Of a DNA stretch of 64,000 nucleotides, positions 11,824-24,079 are shown one piece after another (within the stretch, counting starts at the first letter, position 1; each line of letters opens with the position of its first letter). This DNA is from Hypomyces perniciosus (Eukaryota > Ascomycota > Sordariomycetes > Hypocreales > Hypocreaceae), in NCBI GenBank assembly GCA_008477525.1, contig SPDT01000004.1, forward strand, positions 1,116,001-1,180,000. The letters run 5' to 3'. The notes below the pieces were generated by a model, which made no database searches, had not been told where the DNA came from, and saw only the letters and a program-made list of their open reading frames with translations. The translations under genes and the position numbers were made by a program.

Positions 11824-12017
11824 CAATTAAGCTTTAGAAAGCTATACTGGATAATCATTTTAACTGCTATTAGCTATTGCATCCTGCCGATGTATCTGTT
11901 GATGTTTTTATTGGCTTATGGTCGTGAAAAGTAAGGTACCTATGTACAGAAATTCGATATAGTACTTCGTACGGAGTACTTTGTAGCACAATTAGTAATG
12001 TTACGCAATTACGGAGT

Positions 12018-12095
12018 AGTAACGGCCCCATTATTAATCCAGTGCCGCCAGCCTGCCGACGGTTAACTACTACTTCGTAGTTGGAGCTTCTATGG
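12018..12095. repeat. Dispersed repeat copy B
   Basis: Degenerate second copy of 10285-10370. It contains CTACTTCGTAG, one of the short palindromes common in this window. The rest of 11824-12593 holds no gene and includes the probable promoter and leader of UBA1. Confidence 0.5.
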
Positions 12096-12593
12096 AATAC
12101 GGAGTGATTCCATTCCAGGGCGTGAGTTGTGAAGCTGACAGTGGACACAGAGAGGCCAAAGGTGGGGCCTTCAGTGGACGCCCCGCTGCCTCGCCTCGTT
12201 GCCCCTCAATCGAAAAGCGTGACACGAGACGTGGTTGGCCACATTACCTCATCATAGGTACTGCCTACTCCGTACTGCTAGCAGCAACTCCAACCAACAG
12301 ACCCGCCAGCTTCTGAACCTCTTCTTCTACCTACTCAAGCCGAACGAAACTCCAAGTCCACCTCAAGGAACCAACTCAACGTCTTTGCGGCCCAGATACC
12401 TCGAGAAAGGGTCGTTCGAACAACACAACTCTCTCTCTCTAACGCTCGACCGTCAGCAGCAGCATCTTGGTGGGGTCAAGCTCGACCTGGGTGCTGCATC
12501 GCCGTTGTCAAGATTCCGTCGCCGCCTAGTTCAGGCTCGCTGGGAAAGCGAAAGCTTTCTAACGGAGAGTCTCAGCCGGACCTCAAAAGAACC

Positions 12594-15500
12594 ATGGCTG
12601 TGGGTGCTCTCTCCCCTCTCTCCCTCTCTCCCTCTCCTCATCATCGACAGCTTCCTCGCCAGCTCCCTGGCTATTCCCTCATCGCTGCCTGCTAACCTCT
12701 GCTGCCTGTGTCTTTCTAGGGATCCAAGCTTCCCGAGGTCGACCTTGCGACCAGAATGCAAGTCGACAACTCCGTCGTCGGAACTACGGAAATCGACGAG
12801 TCTCTCTACAGCCGACAGCTCTATGTTCTGGGCCACGAAGCCATGAGGCGCATGGGCGCCTCCAACGTCCTCATCGTTGGTCTCAAGGGCCTTGGTGTCG
12901 AGATTGCAAAGAACATCGCCCTGGCCGGTGTCAAGAGCCTGACACTTTATGACCCCGCCCCCGTGCAGTTGGCAGACCTTTCGTCCCAGTTCTTCCTCAC
13001 TCCAAGTGATGTGGGCAAGCCCAGGGACGAAGTCACTGCCCCGCGAGTCGCCGAGTTGAATGCCTACACCCCTGTCAAAGTCCACCAGTCCCCCAGGTAC
13101 GTCAGAAAATATGAGCGCTGTCTATTACACCTCACTAAATTGCTCAATTCTGCAGCATTGAGGACAACTTTTCCCAGTTCGACAAATACCAAGCTGTCGT
13201 CCTGACCAATGTTCCGATTTCGTCACAAAAGGCCATCGGAGACTACCTCCACTCCAAGGGAATATATGTAGTCATCGCCGACACCTACGGTCTTTTCGGA
13301 TCCATTTTCTGCGACTTTGGCGAAAAGTTCTCCGTCATCGACCCGACCGGCGAGACTCCCCTGAGCGGCATCGTTGCTGGAATCGACGAGGAAGGCCTTG
13401 TGTCTGCCCTGGACGAGACCCGACATGGCTTGGAAGATGGTGACTATGTGACATTCTCTGAAGTTGAGGGCATGGAGGCCTTAAACGGCTGCGAGCCTCG
13501 CAAGATTACAGTCAAGGGCCCCTACACCTTCTCCATCGGCGACGTGACAGGACTCGGACAGTACCAACGTGGTGGAATGTACCAGCAAGTCAAGATGCCC
13601 AAGATTGTCAACTTCAAGAGCTACACTGCCGCCTTGAAGGAGCCTGAATTTCTCATTTCCGACTTTGCCAAGTTTGACCGACCTCAGCAACTTCACCTTG
13701 GCTTCCAGTCTCTGCACGCATTCCAGGTCGCCAACAAACGCCTGCCCAAGCCCATGGACGAGGATGACGCCACTGTGGTGTTAGAGGCCGCTAAGAAGTT
13801 TGCTGCTGAGGAAAAGCTCGAGATTGAGTTCGACGAGAAGCTAGTCAAGGAATTGAGTTATCAAGCAACCGGTGACATTACCCCCATGGCTGCATTCTTC
13901 GGTGGCATTGCTGCGCAGGAAGTTCTCAAGGCCGTGTCAGGCAAGTTCCAACCCATCAACCAGTGGATGTACTTTGACTCACTGGAGTCACTCCCAACCT
14001 CGACCAAGAGGAGCCCTGAGCTCTGCAAGCCTATCGGTAGCCGTTACGATGGACAAATTGCTGTTTTCGGTACAGAGTACCAGGAGAAGATTGCAAACCT
14101 AAGACAGTTCCTCGTTGGTGCCGGCGCCATTGGTTGCGAAATGCTGAAGAACTGGGCCATGATGGGTTTGGGCACGGGTCCTAAGGGCAAGATCTACGTG
14201 ACGGATATGGATTCCATCGAGAAGAGCAATCTCAACCGACAATTCCTTTTCCGAGCTGCTGATGTCGGCAGTATGAAGAGCGACTGTGCCGCGAGGGCCG
14301 TGCAGCGAATGAACCCAGAACTGGATGGTCACATTGAGACTTTGCGGGAGCGAGTCAGCCCTGACACGGAGCATGTCTTCAATCAGGAGTTCTGGCAGGG
14401 TCTGGATGGTGTGACGAATGCCCTGGACAACGTTGAGGCGAGAACATACGTTGACCGTCGATGTGTTTTCTTCCACAAGCCCCTGCTCGAGAGTGGCACC
14501 TTGGGAACCAAGGGTAACACGCAGGTTGTTCTCCCACATCTGACCGAGTCCTACTCATCTTCTCAAGATCCGCCAGAGAAGGAGTTCCCCATGTGCACCA
14601 TCCGAAGCTTCCCCAACAGAATCGAGCACACGATTGCCTGGGCCAAGGAATACATGTTTGAAAGGTCCTTCGTCAAGGCGCCTCAGACTGTCAATCTTTA
14701 CCTGACTCAGCCCAACTTCATGGAGAGTACGTTGAAGCAGGGCGGAAACCAGAGGGAGACACTAGAAACAATCCGCAACTCTCTGACGACGGAGAGACCA
14801 AGAACATTCGAGGACTGCATCGCCTGGGCTCGTATGTTGTTCGAGACTGAATTCGCCAACAAGGTTCAACAGCTGCTCTACAACTTCCCCAAGGACTCAA
14901 CCACCTCGGGCGGCACCCTATTCTGGTCCGGCCCGAAGCGAGCTCCTGATCCACTCAAGTTCGATCCCAGCAACCCGACCCACTTTGGGTTCATTGTGGC
15001 AGCTGCCAACTTGCACGCTTTCAACTTCAACATCAAGTCACCAGGTAACGACAAGTCCATCTACCTACGCGAGTTGGAGAATGTCATCGTCCCCGATTTC
15101 TCGCCGGACGCCAATGTCAAGATCCAGGCTGACGACAAGGAGCCGGTAAGTTCCAGTATCGATGTCTTCTCAGAGAACATAATTTTCTAACGCCATTCTA
15201 GGATCCGAATGCCAGCAGCTTTGACGATACGGATGAACAAAACCAGATCATTGCAAGCATTCCATCGGCCAACACCCTCTCGGGCTTCCAACTGCAGCCA
15301 GTGGAATTTGAGAAGGATGATGACACAAACCATCACATTGACTTCATCACAGCCTGTAGCAACCTCCGGGCTGAGAACTACAAGATCGAGCCTGCCGACC
15401 GTCACAAGACCAAGTTCATTGCTGGCAAGATTATCCCCGCCATTGCTACTACGACGGCTCTTGTCACGGGCTTAGTTGTCCTTGAGCTGTACAAAGTCAT

Positions 15501-15930
15501 TGATGGCAAGGATGATATTGAGCAGTTCAAGAACGGCTTCATCAATTTGGCGCTGCCATTCTTCGGCTTCAGCGAGCCCATTGCCAGCCCCAAGGTCGAG
15601 TACAAGGGACCTGATGGCAAAGTCAAGCTGGACAAGATTTGGGATCGATTTGAGGTTGAGAACATCACATTGAAGGAGCTTCTCGACTACTTTGAGAAGA
15701 AGGGCCTCAGCATCAGCATGCTTAGCTCCGGCGTGAGCCTGCTGTATGCCAGCTTCTTCCCTCCAGCAAAACTGAAGGACCGCTACGAGATGAAGCTGAG
15801 CAAGTTGGTGGAGACGATCTCAAGAAAACCCATTCAATCTCATCAGAAGGAATTGATCATTGAGATGGTGGCTGAGGATATGGACGAGGAAGATGTGGAG
15901 GTTCCGTACATCAAGGTGAAGATTCAATAG
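12594..15930 (+). CDS. UBA1: Ubiquitin-activating enzyme E1
   Basis: ATP-dependent E1 that adenylates ubiquitin, loads it on a cysteine and passes it to E2 enzymes. Exons 12594-12599, 12720-13096, 13156-15145 and 15202-15930 give 1033 residues, normal for E1. It has the inactive and active ThiF-like adenylation halves: [18 protein letters not shown] at the N-terminus and [17 protein letters not shown] near residue 450. The catalytic cysteine is in [10 protein letters not shown] (codon 14594-14596, residue ~608). The C-terminal ubiquitin-fold domain ends VPYIKVKIQ. The ATG at 12594 sits in ACCATGG, and a 120-nt intron follows after two codons. The reading frame stays open upstream and reads GKRKLSNGESQPDLKR, a nuclear-localisation-like segment, but I find no ATG for it. 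It is a single-copy housekeeping gene. Confidence 0.95.
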
Positions 15931-16790
15931 GCAATGGGCACTTGATATGAATTAGAAAAGGCCATCATCAATGAATGGCCTTTTGTGTAAGTAGAGAACG
16001 TAAGCCTTTATGAGATATTCTACGAAGTACAGACTACAAACGATTATCTGATGATTTACAATTCTGCCCTTTTCGTGTTGAAACCGGCATTCCGAGACCC
16101 CCGCATTCGGAGATGGATGGCGGGGTCGCCACTCTGGTAGTATCATTCTTCCATAAACCACGTACGAAGTACATACGAAGTACTTCGTACATAGTTACGC
16201 TGTGACTTGTAAAGGTCATAATATTGGATACAGCGGTCTTGGAGTCTGCTAGTGAAGAACTAGCAAATGATCTGATCAGCCAGCCGTACTTCGTACAATC
16301 AATCATATGAAGTATGAAGTACGAAGTACCTAGATACAGATTCCGAGATTGGCTAACCGAGATACGGAGGCTAGCTGAAGGTTACGTCACTATTAGAAAT
16401 GGGGCCACTACATACCATATTACATGGAATCCTACGAAGTACGAAGTACATGACTGGCTTAATAAAGCAATTCCCGATTCCTTCTCTGAGATGCTATTTT
16501 GCTTAGGTCAGGATGCTGTAAGCTTTGTATGGGAAGCTTAAAGTGAGGAGATTGTTTAGTATATATGAGTGTCGTGTCCCGCATTTTCAGCTGAGCGTCA
16601 TCGATCAATGACAGTTGTATATCGAACGGTAGGCAGGAGAGTCTGCACCGATTTTGAAAGGGTTTTGAATAAGAATCCAAAGCAATTTGCACGACGATTG
16701 ACGTATTCAGCTGCGACGAGTCTGGTTACTGGATATAATTATCAGAGTGCTCAGATTAGGTGGGTATCTCCCTTTGTGAACCAAATCAGG
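15931..16790. other. Intergenic, dense in GTACTTCGTAC palindromes
   Basis: Between UBA1 and the ECM4-like gene. Short palindromes of the GTACGAAGTAC/TACTTCGTA type recur at about 16020, 16160-16195, 16287, 16317 and 16436. An open frame from the ATG at 16608 runs in phase into the next gene and may be an N-terminal extension of it. Confidence 0.6.
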
Positions 16791-18008
16791 ATGGTGAGTG
16801 AGCTATCCTATCCGTCTGCCCGAATTGCTAGATGGACGGACCGCTGACATTGATGATGGCGTTTTAGTCTACTTCTACTTCAGGCAAAATCACCGACTGG
16901 GTCAAGCCCGACGATAAATCTGGCGAATTCAAGCGTCAGGTTAGCTCGTTCCGTGACTGGATCTCTCGCGAGCCTGGTGCCAAGTACCCTCCTGAGAAGG
17001 GCAGATATCACCTCTACGTCAGCTACGCATGTCCATGGGTAAGCTCTCTTCCCTCCATGGCTATTCTTCCATTAGATATCATTTTAACTCTCGGCGACAG
17101 GCCCATCGAACGCTGATTACGAGAAAGCTCAAGGGCTTGGAAGACATCATTTCCTTTTCCGTGGTGCACTGGCACCTCGGCCAAAATGGCTGGCGATTCG
17201 TCACCAAGGATGAGAAGGAGCCCGGCGAGAATGTGATTCCTGATCCGCTTGAGGGTCATGAGGAGTTCACGCACTTGAGACAGGTGTATTTTGAGAGCGA
17301 TCAGGATTTTGCTGGACGGTTTACGGTGCCAGTGTTGTATGACAAGAAGACGAAGCGGATTGTAAACAATGAAAGCAGTGAGGTGATCAGGATGTTGGGA
17401 ACCGAGGTAAGTTGTTCTGGCAGCAGTTTCTTTTTTTATATGAGAGTTGACTGACGCGGTGGCAGTTTGATGACTTGATTGAGGAGAAATACCGCTCTGT
17501 TGTTCTCTACCCGGAGGACCTGAGGGCTCAGATCGACGAGACTCATGAATGGACATACGACCTCATCAACAACGGCGTCTACAAGTCCGGCTTCGCCACC
17601 ACTGCCGAAGCATACGAACGCAATGTCCACGCACTCTTCCAAGCACTCGACCGTGCGGAATCGCACCTACGCTCGCAAAAGGACGCTGGGCCGTTCTACT
17701 TCGGCAAGACCCTCACCGAGGCAGATATCCGCCTGTACGTGACGCTGATCCGGTTCGATCCCGTGTACGTGCAGCACTTTAAGTGCAACATCCGGGATAT
17801 TCGGTCGGGGTATCCGTATATTCATCGGTGGATGAGGAATTTGTATTGGACGGTGGAGGCGTTTGGGAGCACGACGCAGTTTGACCATATTAAATGGCAT
17901 TATACGAGGAGCCATTCGCAGGTGAATCCGCTGGGGATTACGCCGGTTGGACCGCTGCCGCATATTTTGCCGTTGGAGGAGGAGGTTGGTGCTGTGACGA
18001 GAGTGTAG
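16791..18008 (+). CDS. ECM4: Omega-class glutathione transferase / GS-hydroquinone reductase
   Basis: Reduces S-glutathionyl-(hydro)quinones and related glutathione conjugates. Exons 16791-16793, 16868-17038, 17101-17406 and 17466-18008 give 340 residues, typical of the ECM4/GTO family. It starts [18 protein letters not shown] and has the active-site cysteine in YACPW (residue ~56). The [11 protein letters not shown] segment is the thioredoxin-fold cis-Pro region, and the C-terminal helical domain carries [19 protein letters not shown]. All three introns are GT-AG. The chosen start places an intron straight after ATG. An in-frame ATG at 16608 would add 61 residues rich in Arg and ending SPFVNQIR, which could be a mitochondrial presequence. 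The gene symbol is by family resemblance. Confidence 0.9.
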
Positions 18009-19530
18009 ATGTAAGGGAGAAGGGGGGAGATGATATCAGATTGAATGGAGATGTAGGAAACGGTCCTTGACTGTTATTCAAGTTCTAATCCAAATCCTTG
18101 TATAAAAAAGAAGGAAAATAGAAGAGAAAATTCTTCTAATCCTCAAATCAACTTGAGTTCCTTAATGTTTACAGAGTAGTAATTATCTTCTCTCCATTTG
18201 CTGCTGCTGCTGCTGCTCCTGTGAAGGTAAAAATTGCTGACTGGCCTACCCTATTACTCAACATAGGAGACTTTTTTTTTTTTTACAAATTGTTCACTCC
18301 ACAGGTGCATTCCGCTAGTACTGCCCTTCTTGACACCTGTTCAATACACTCTTGGTAAATTATTCTGAGTCAAATGCGCCTGTTGTCTTCTCTGCCTAAC
18401 CCAACACTTATGATACTGTTATGCGGTCACCTGATGTCTGATCGAGCCCAACAGTGGTGCTGTTTGTTGTTTGTTTTGCTGCACGCTGCCCAAAAGCACT
18501 AGTTCTACTACTGACTGCTAACCCACTCAGGTATGTGCTAAGGCGCTATTAGTGCTACGCTCTCCAGGGCTAAGACCAATTCGCTCCAAATTCAAGCGTC
18601 ACCACCACCTGTTTTTGGCAGTTGGGTACATACATGCATACGGCTGGTGCTCGAGTACAGAGGACAGAGAGCAGAGAGTAGAGAGTAGAGAACAGAGAAC
18701 AGAGAACAGAGAACAGAGAACAGATAGAGACACAACAAAAATCTACCAAGTACTCCGTACTGTCGCACGAATCCTCACCTCACCACCAAAACCAACATCT
18801 CTTCCAAATATCGTCAGCCATCACATCACATCACCACTCCGCCCGATCGACCGACTCGACTCGCCGACAGCGTCACACACGATCGGCTTCTATCCGCGCA
18901 CACAATACACAAATCTCCCTTTCGCCCATCTTCGCTCGCCGCCTTTGACAACACACACCATCTTCTTTTTCCTGCCCCCCGACCGCCTGCCTAACTTTCC
19001 CCGCGCACAGCAAACCAAACAAACCGCTTTGGTTATCCCCTTTTCTGCTGTCTCCCCTTCAACTCCGCCTCTCTTCTGCCTCTGCCATAATTCTTTTTTA
19101 TTGCTACTACGACTTTGCGTTTGTTTACCTCCCATCGTTATTTATTCTCCTGACCCGCAGCACTTCGCTTTGGTTGACGCCAGCGAAGGTCGCCGTCTCT
19201 TCTCCGCCACCTCGATCGATCCCGCCCGCCACTGCAACGCGTTGATTGATTGTGGCTATTCAGCAGCTGTTATTCACAAACACACCTCCTCGACCGCCCC
19301 GCAATCGCCTGCGTGGAAACATTCAGCCCCTGGGCTCGACAAAACACATCAGCATACATAACCCAACAAGCAACACGCGACATCCCCTGAACAGACCATC
19401 ACCAACGCTCGATCCCCCGCATCTCGAACCGGTTCTCAACCGTCTACTGATCCTTGACTGGACCCTTTTCTCTCTCTAGCGACCGGCCGACGCTTTCGCC
19501 GGATGGGCGTCGCACCTCTGCCGCCCTGCT
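18009..19530. promoter_or_regulatory. Long pyrimidine-rich leader/promoter of the eIF4E-binding gene
   Basis: No protein-like frame, although one frame stays open for a long way because the DNA is C-rich and stop-poor. Long CT-rich tracts from about 18780 to 19500 are typical of fungal promoters and leaders of regulatory genes. Confidence 0.5.
18658..18728. repeat. Purine minisatellite (AGAGAACAG units)
   Basis: Tandem 7-9 bp units of the AGAGAACAG/AGAGAGCAG type. The same kind of repeat occurs inside intron 3 of the SEC1 gene (about 30664-30686). Confidence 0.85.
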
Positions 19531-21968
19531 ATGGCCATTCGATACACTGCAGAGCATTTGCTCTTCCTAAGGGAGTCGCCGCTATGTACCAAACCAGAGA
19601 AGCTTCCTCCTGCCGAGGATTGGATGGGGTAAGTTTGCTGAGGTTTCTGCAACTTGGCCTCTTTTGCTAACTTTGCCTACTGCAGCGCGCCTCCCGAGCA
19701 GACTCGTGCTCAAAATAAATCAATTGGCGATCGACCTCGATCCATCGACAACCCGCTTCTAGACCAAACCAACCGTCGCCCCGGCATCAATCATCTCTCG
19801 CGAAATAGCACAAGTCTGTCCCTCCACGTAACTACCTGTTCAAATGTGTCCCCGCGCTAACCTGTACTCAATGGAATCAAGACCCTGAAGACATTGTGTT
19901 TGCGCCACCTCGAATGGCTTTCGCGTCGTCCGGCCGAGGCACCAAGACAATAGAAAACGACAAGACATTCAAGGACGCAGATTCACCAGGCCGCTTCAAC
20001 ATTCGAACTCGGAATGGTGAAGCAGATGCAGACCGTTTGCGCGAGACCAGAGGGAATCCCCTCCGTCGCCGCGGGGACAGCGATTTGGACAACGACGGCT
20101 GGAGCACCGTAAAACCCCGCAAGAGTTTTGGCGCTGAAGGTGCTGAGCGCTTCCATGGTCGAATGGGCGGCAATTTCCAAAACGAGAAGAAGCCATTGCG
20201 AGAAAACGACCGTGATGCCACTCGTGATCGCCCAACAAGACCCTTTGACACTTTTGCGAGGGAGAGAGACGGTGTCGACAATGATGGTCGACCCCGTAAC
20301 GGACTGAATCGGAGCAAGCTTGAGTCATGGCACAGAACTGAAGGAAACGATGCTCCTCCTCCTCCTCCTGCACCAGAGAAGAAAGAACGTGATCGAACAA
20401 GGAGCTGGAGGGACCGAGACACGGCCGCGGAAGCTGTCGATGATCGTGGAAATGCAAGGTCGACAACCGACAGGCGCTGGGGCCGTGATCGCGAGCAACG
20501 CATTGAGCGGGAACCTGAGTGGTTTGATGAGCCCGCCGAAGCGAATCGCGAGGCCCACACGCAACAAGACTTCCAGAAATGGATGGAACAGATGAAGAAA
20601 GCCAAGGGCAATGGCACCACTCCTGAGAGGCTGGTCACATCTGTGGCTGCTGAGCCAGTCGTCGAAGCTGAGAAACCATCAGTGCAGCCTACTCCTACTG
20701 TGGAGTCTGCTCCCGATAAATTCTTTCTTGCCTTCGGCGCTAAATCGACTCTTGAGGCTACTTCGCCTTCTGTTGACCAGACCGAGACTCCTGCTAGGCC
20801 GAAGAATGTCGGAAAATCCTCAAGATTCACGTCCTTCTTCAGCCAACCTCAAGAGGAAGCACGGCCTCGGTCGGAGCAACCCATCAGCGTCCCGCCAAAC
20901 GGCCAGTACGTCTCCCCTGGACCGGCTCTGGTCGGGGGTCATGCCCCCCCTCCCGAAGAGGAGAGGCAGGCTTTCCAGCAGCTTCTTGCGAAATTGCAGA
21001 AACAGAGTATGAGCGCCACGCCTCCCGGATCATCAGCATTTGCAGCTCCGCCCCAGATCAACCCAGCCGAGGCCAGCAAGAAGACCAATTTGCCTTCACC
21101 TGAATCATTCCAATACGGAGAACGTCGGGATGGCCCGTTGGGACGGCCACCACCTCACCATGTCCAAGAAATCCTTGCTCCTCGACCACAGCAACAGTCT
21201 GCACGGCCTGAGCAGCTTCTCCAGGATCTCGTAGGACACCACCAACGCGTATCCAGTCAGGGCACGGGCCGACCCGACCAAGCACGCAACAACAGCAACA
21301 CTGAGTTCTTGATGAATCTGATGAGAGCAGGGCCAGATGTCCAACGCCAGGACATACTGCGCATGGCTCAATCCCAGCCACAACCCCAGAAACCAACCCA
21401 GTTGCCACCGCTCAATGACCGTGAGCCGGATTTCTCGCCGAGGGATAACAGACCGTCGCAACGCCAGATGCGCCCACAGCCACCTCCTGGCTTCCCAAGC
21501 CTGGAGGATGCATTCCACAACGCTGAGCGAGACCCTCGCCCAACTCAACCTACGCAGATTCTGCAGCGACCGCCACCACCCCCCGGGCTGGAGCAGATGC
21601 CGCCTAGCTGGATGACGAGTGGAGGTCAAATGCCACCTCCGCAACAGCGTGGCCCGATGATGCCTCCACCTGGACTGGCAAACTTGAACCGGAATATTCC
21701 AATGCCGCATATGTTTCCACCTAATTTCCCACCTGGAGGGATGCCACCTCCTGATGCTCTGGCTGGTGGCATGCCCCCACGCAACATGCCTCCGCCTCCT
21801 CCTGGCTTCTTCACCGGTCCACCCCATGGTTTTATGCCTCCTGGTTTGGGTGGATTCAATGGACCACCCGGCCTGCCAGATTCGCACGCCTTTGGCGGCT
21901 CCCCGTTTGAAAGCCGCGGTATGCCCCCTACTGGAAATGGTCGCGGTGCGGCTTTCGGTCGACCGTAG
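19531..21968 (+). CDS. eIF4E-binding protein, 4E-T/Eap1-like
   Basis: Likely translational repressor or mRNA-decay adaptor that docks on the cap-binding protein. Exons 19531-19628, 19686-19813 and 19882-21968 give 770 residues. Residues 5-11 read YTAEHLL, a perfect YxxxxL-hydrophobic eIF4E-binding motif, as in metazoan 4E-T (YTKEELL). The body is disordered and charged (Arg/Asp/Glu), with DNDGWSTVKPRK near residue 140 and a conserved-looking EPEWFDEP block near 285. The C-terminal ~200 residues are Pro/Met/Gly-rich (MPPPPPGF-type runs), as in P-body proteins. Intron 2 starts GTCTGT, a weak donor, but only this junction keeps frame. It has no known enzymatic domain. The family assignment is inferred from motif and architecture. 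Confidence 0.75.
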
Positions 21969-22898
21969 ATGCCACACGAATTGAAACTGGAAACATGAAT
22001 TGGGGACGCAAGAACCTGATTTTGTCTTCTTGCAACTTTGTACTCGAAATTACCTACCCTTACTCGTTGAGCCTTTTGTGGGAGCTGTTTTTGGAGGGCT
22101 GCTTGCCTTGCGTGAAGGATGAAAAGCCATCTTGTTTTGGAGGAGAACGGGAACTCATGTAACACGGCTTATCCTGGGAATTCTTACAAAGAGGACTTCT
22201 GCGGTAAGGGTAAGGATTAACCAAGCACAATCGAGAGACGGTATGAGGGGAAGAGGAGATATAATGACGACGATGAAAAAAATGAAATGGCATGTTGTGG
22301 ATGTTGCTGTTCTATGACTGTGAAGTGAATGTGAGAAATGACCTATCGTAAACCTAGGCGCAAACACGCGGTGATGGAAGCATTCGGTTCACTCATCATG
22401 ATGAAGTTGAACATGTGCTAGTCCACGGCATCTTCAATGGAACGGGCAGTTGAGAATAGTGTGTAAAACGCAACGAGCTGAACTAGATTACGAGGGGTAG
22501 AGCTGAGAGGTTCAACATGAAGATGGCGTACCTCGCAGGGAGGCAAGTGAGGTGTGATTTAACATGCTAATATACCTTGTCATCAGTTGGATGTGCTCCA
22601 ACTATTTCGTCCATCTTGATCATTTTCAGCATTCAGACAATCACTATTTGTCTAGACTTGAATGACTCCTCAGCGCTTTGTACTTTGTATGCCGCTACGA
22701 TTGACCGAGTCCCTCCCTGTGCTGTCATTTCTGCTAAATGTTTGACCTTCTTCCCCCATCGCGTTATTTCCATCAGCGAAAGTGACATGGGTTTCATTGA
22801 AAGGCGATGTTGAGGCATCAGAAACGTCTCGCCGCTTGCAGTCGTAGTCCGACTCTGGGAACCTAGTCACTTCTCCTGGACCCATTCTTCCTAATAGT
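21969..22898. other. 3' region and intergenic DNA
   Basis: Probable 3' untranslated region of the preceding gene, then intergenic DNA with short frames that I cannot support as genes. Confidence 0.4.
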
Positions 22899-23207
22899 TT
22901 ATTTATCTACTGGCTGTTTAAATGATATTGAATCATGGTAATAAACATAATTCTCAATCGATTGTTCGAAAGGTTTGTGGGCAAACATCAACGCCGGAAT
23001 GCTTGCACAGGGTGTGGCCGTGGTTGGACACCCCCAGCCAAGGCGTGAATGATCTATTTGATCAAGATCTAGGTAACCATTGAATCCAAGTTGGTTATAG
23101 AGACTTGAGGGGTCCAAGTGAAGAGCTTTTACCTTACTGGCATCATTACCTTGGTCGCTGAACGTCAATCTCACTGTCTCCTCTTTGTCCATTTCTTCTG
23201 ACAGCAC
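22899..23207 (-). CDS. Short hypothetical frame, uncertain
   Basis: A 102-residue open frame (inner start MDKEETVRL at 23192) divergent from the gene at 23324. Composition is mildly coding-like (DPSSLYNQLGFNGYLDLDQ), but there is no domain, signal or membrane segment. It may be chance or a small lineage-specific gene. Confidence 0.25.
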   Translation of the reverse strand: MLSEEMDKEETVRLTFSDQGNDASKVKALHLDPSSLYNQLGFNGYLDLDQIDHSRLGWGCPTTATPCASIPALMFAHKPFEQSIENYVYYHDSISFKQPVDK

Positions 23208-23323
23208 GATGAGCCTGGTTTGCTATCGATGTTTGTTGCTTCGTTATTTTAGTATATATAGATGAATCCTACTCTTCAATTTCTGTTCTGTAGATGCACT
23301 TACTTACATTGACACTTGACATT

Positions 23324-24079
23324 ATGAAAGGAAAACGTCAGAAGTGGTATCCCTTTCAGGATAGCTTCACCAACGGATGGAATTCGCCTGCTGTAAGCCA
23401 CACCCATTCTTCCCAATATTACTCAACTATTTGTGCTGATTTATGACTTCTTTCAGGTCCCTGAAGCCATTGAATCGTCGCCCGGGATACTCTCAGGGCT
23501 GAGTGCACAAATCCGTGATCTAGAGGGAGATGCTCGGAGTCTTGAACAGCGCGCTCGGAAGCTTGATCCGATTACATACAGAAAGATGAAATGGTCCCCC
23601 AAAATGGAAGAGGATTACCATGCTTACAAGAGCGTGGATCATATTCGAATGAACGCCAGGACTACCTTTCTAGGCCGTTCCAAAAGCATTAAAACAGACC
23701 CAACGCCGATGGAGTTCGTACCTCGTTTAGAACTGGCAATATATTGGGCCAAGAAGGCTATAGAGTACGTCTGTTGCCAGAGCAATCAATCAATCATAGT
23801 CCTATCCAAACCGGTGATTTCATGGCTTATTTACGTTTCCTACAGGACTGGAAAACGCCGGTTGCGATTCCTTAGTGCATATCCCAATGCCTACGATACA
23901 GTCGCCGACATTCGGAAACATATTGAGGCTGGACAATGGAATCTGAGGAATGCCAAATTAGCCATCAGGAAAGGACAGACAGCCTACGACGGTACAATAC
24001 TTTATCTGAGAACCCTTTTGACTTTCGCGACTGACGTGGGATTTCTGATGCAGAATTCTGGGACCAGTTTGGGGTGTAG
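23324..24079 (+). CDS. Unrecognised four-exon protein
   Basis: Exons 23324-23392, 23457-23764, 23846-23991 and 24054-24079 join in phase to 182 residues. All three introns are GT-AG (64, 81 and 62 nt). The second has a length divisible by three, so the frame stays open through it. The protein starts MKGKRQKWYPFQDSF and ends AYDEFWDQFGV. The middle is basic and helical (DLEGDARSLEQRARKLD, probable coiled coil). No signal peptide or known domain. The end at 24079 depends on the last intron; without it the frame would run on into unlikely sequence. Function unknown. Confidence 0.6.

Noticed and set aside
12235..12846. 203-codon open frame overlapping the UBA1 start
   Set aside because: It has no ATG near its start and overlaps the conserved E1 frame in another phase.
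18552..19361. 269-codon open frame before the eIF4E-binding gene
   Set aside because: It is C/T-rich leader DNA with no domain, and its composition explains the lack of stops.
19877..21977. Long minus-strand frames opposite the eIF4E-binding gene
   Set aside because: They are shadows of a low-complexity, GC-rich coding exon on the plus strand.
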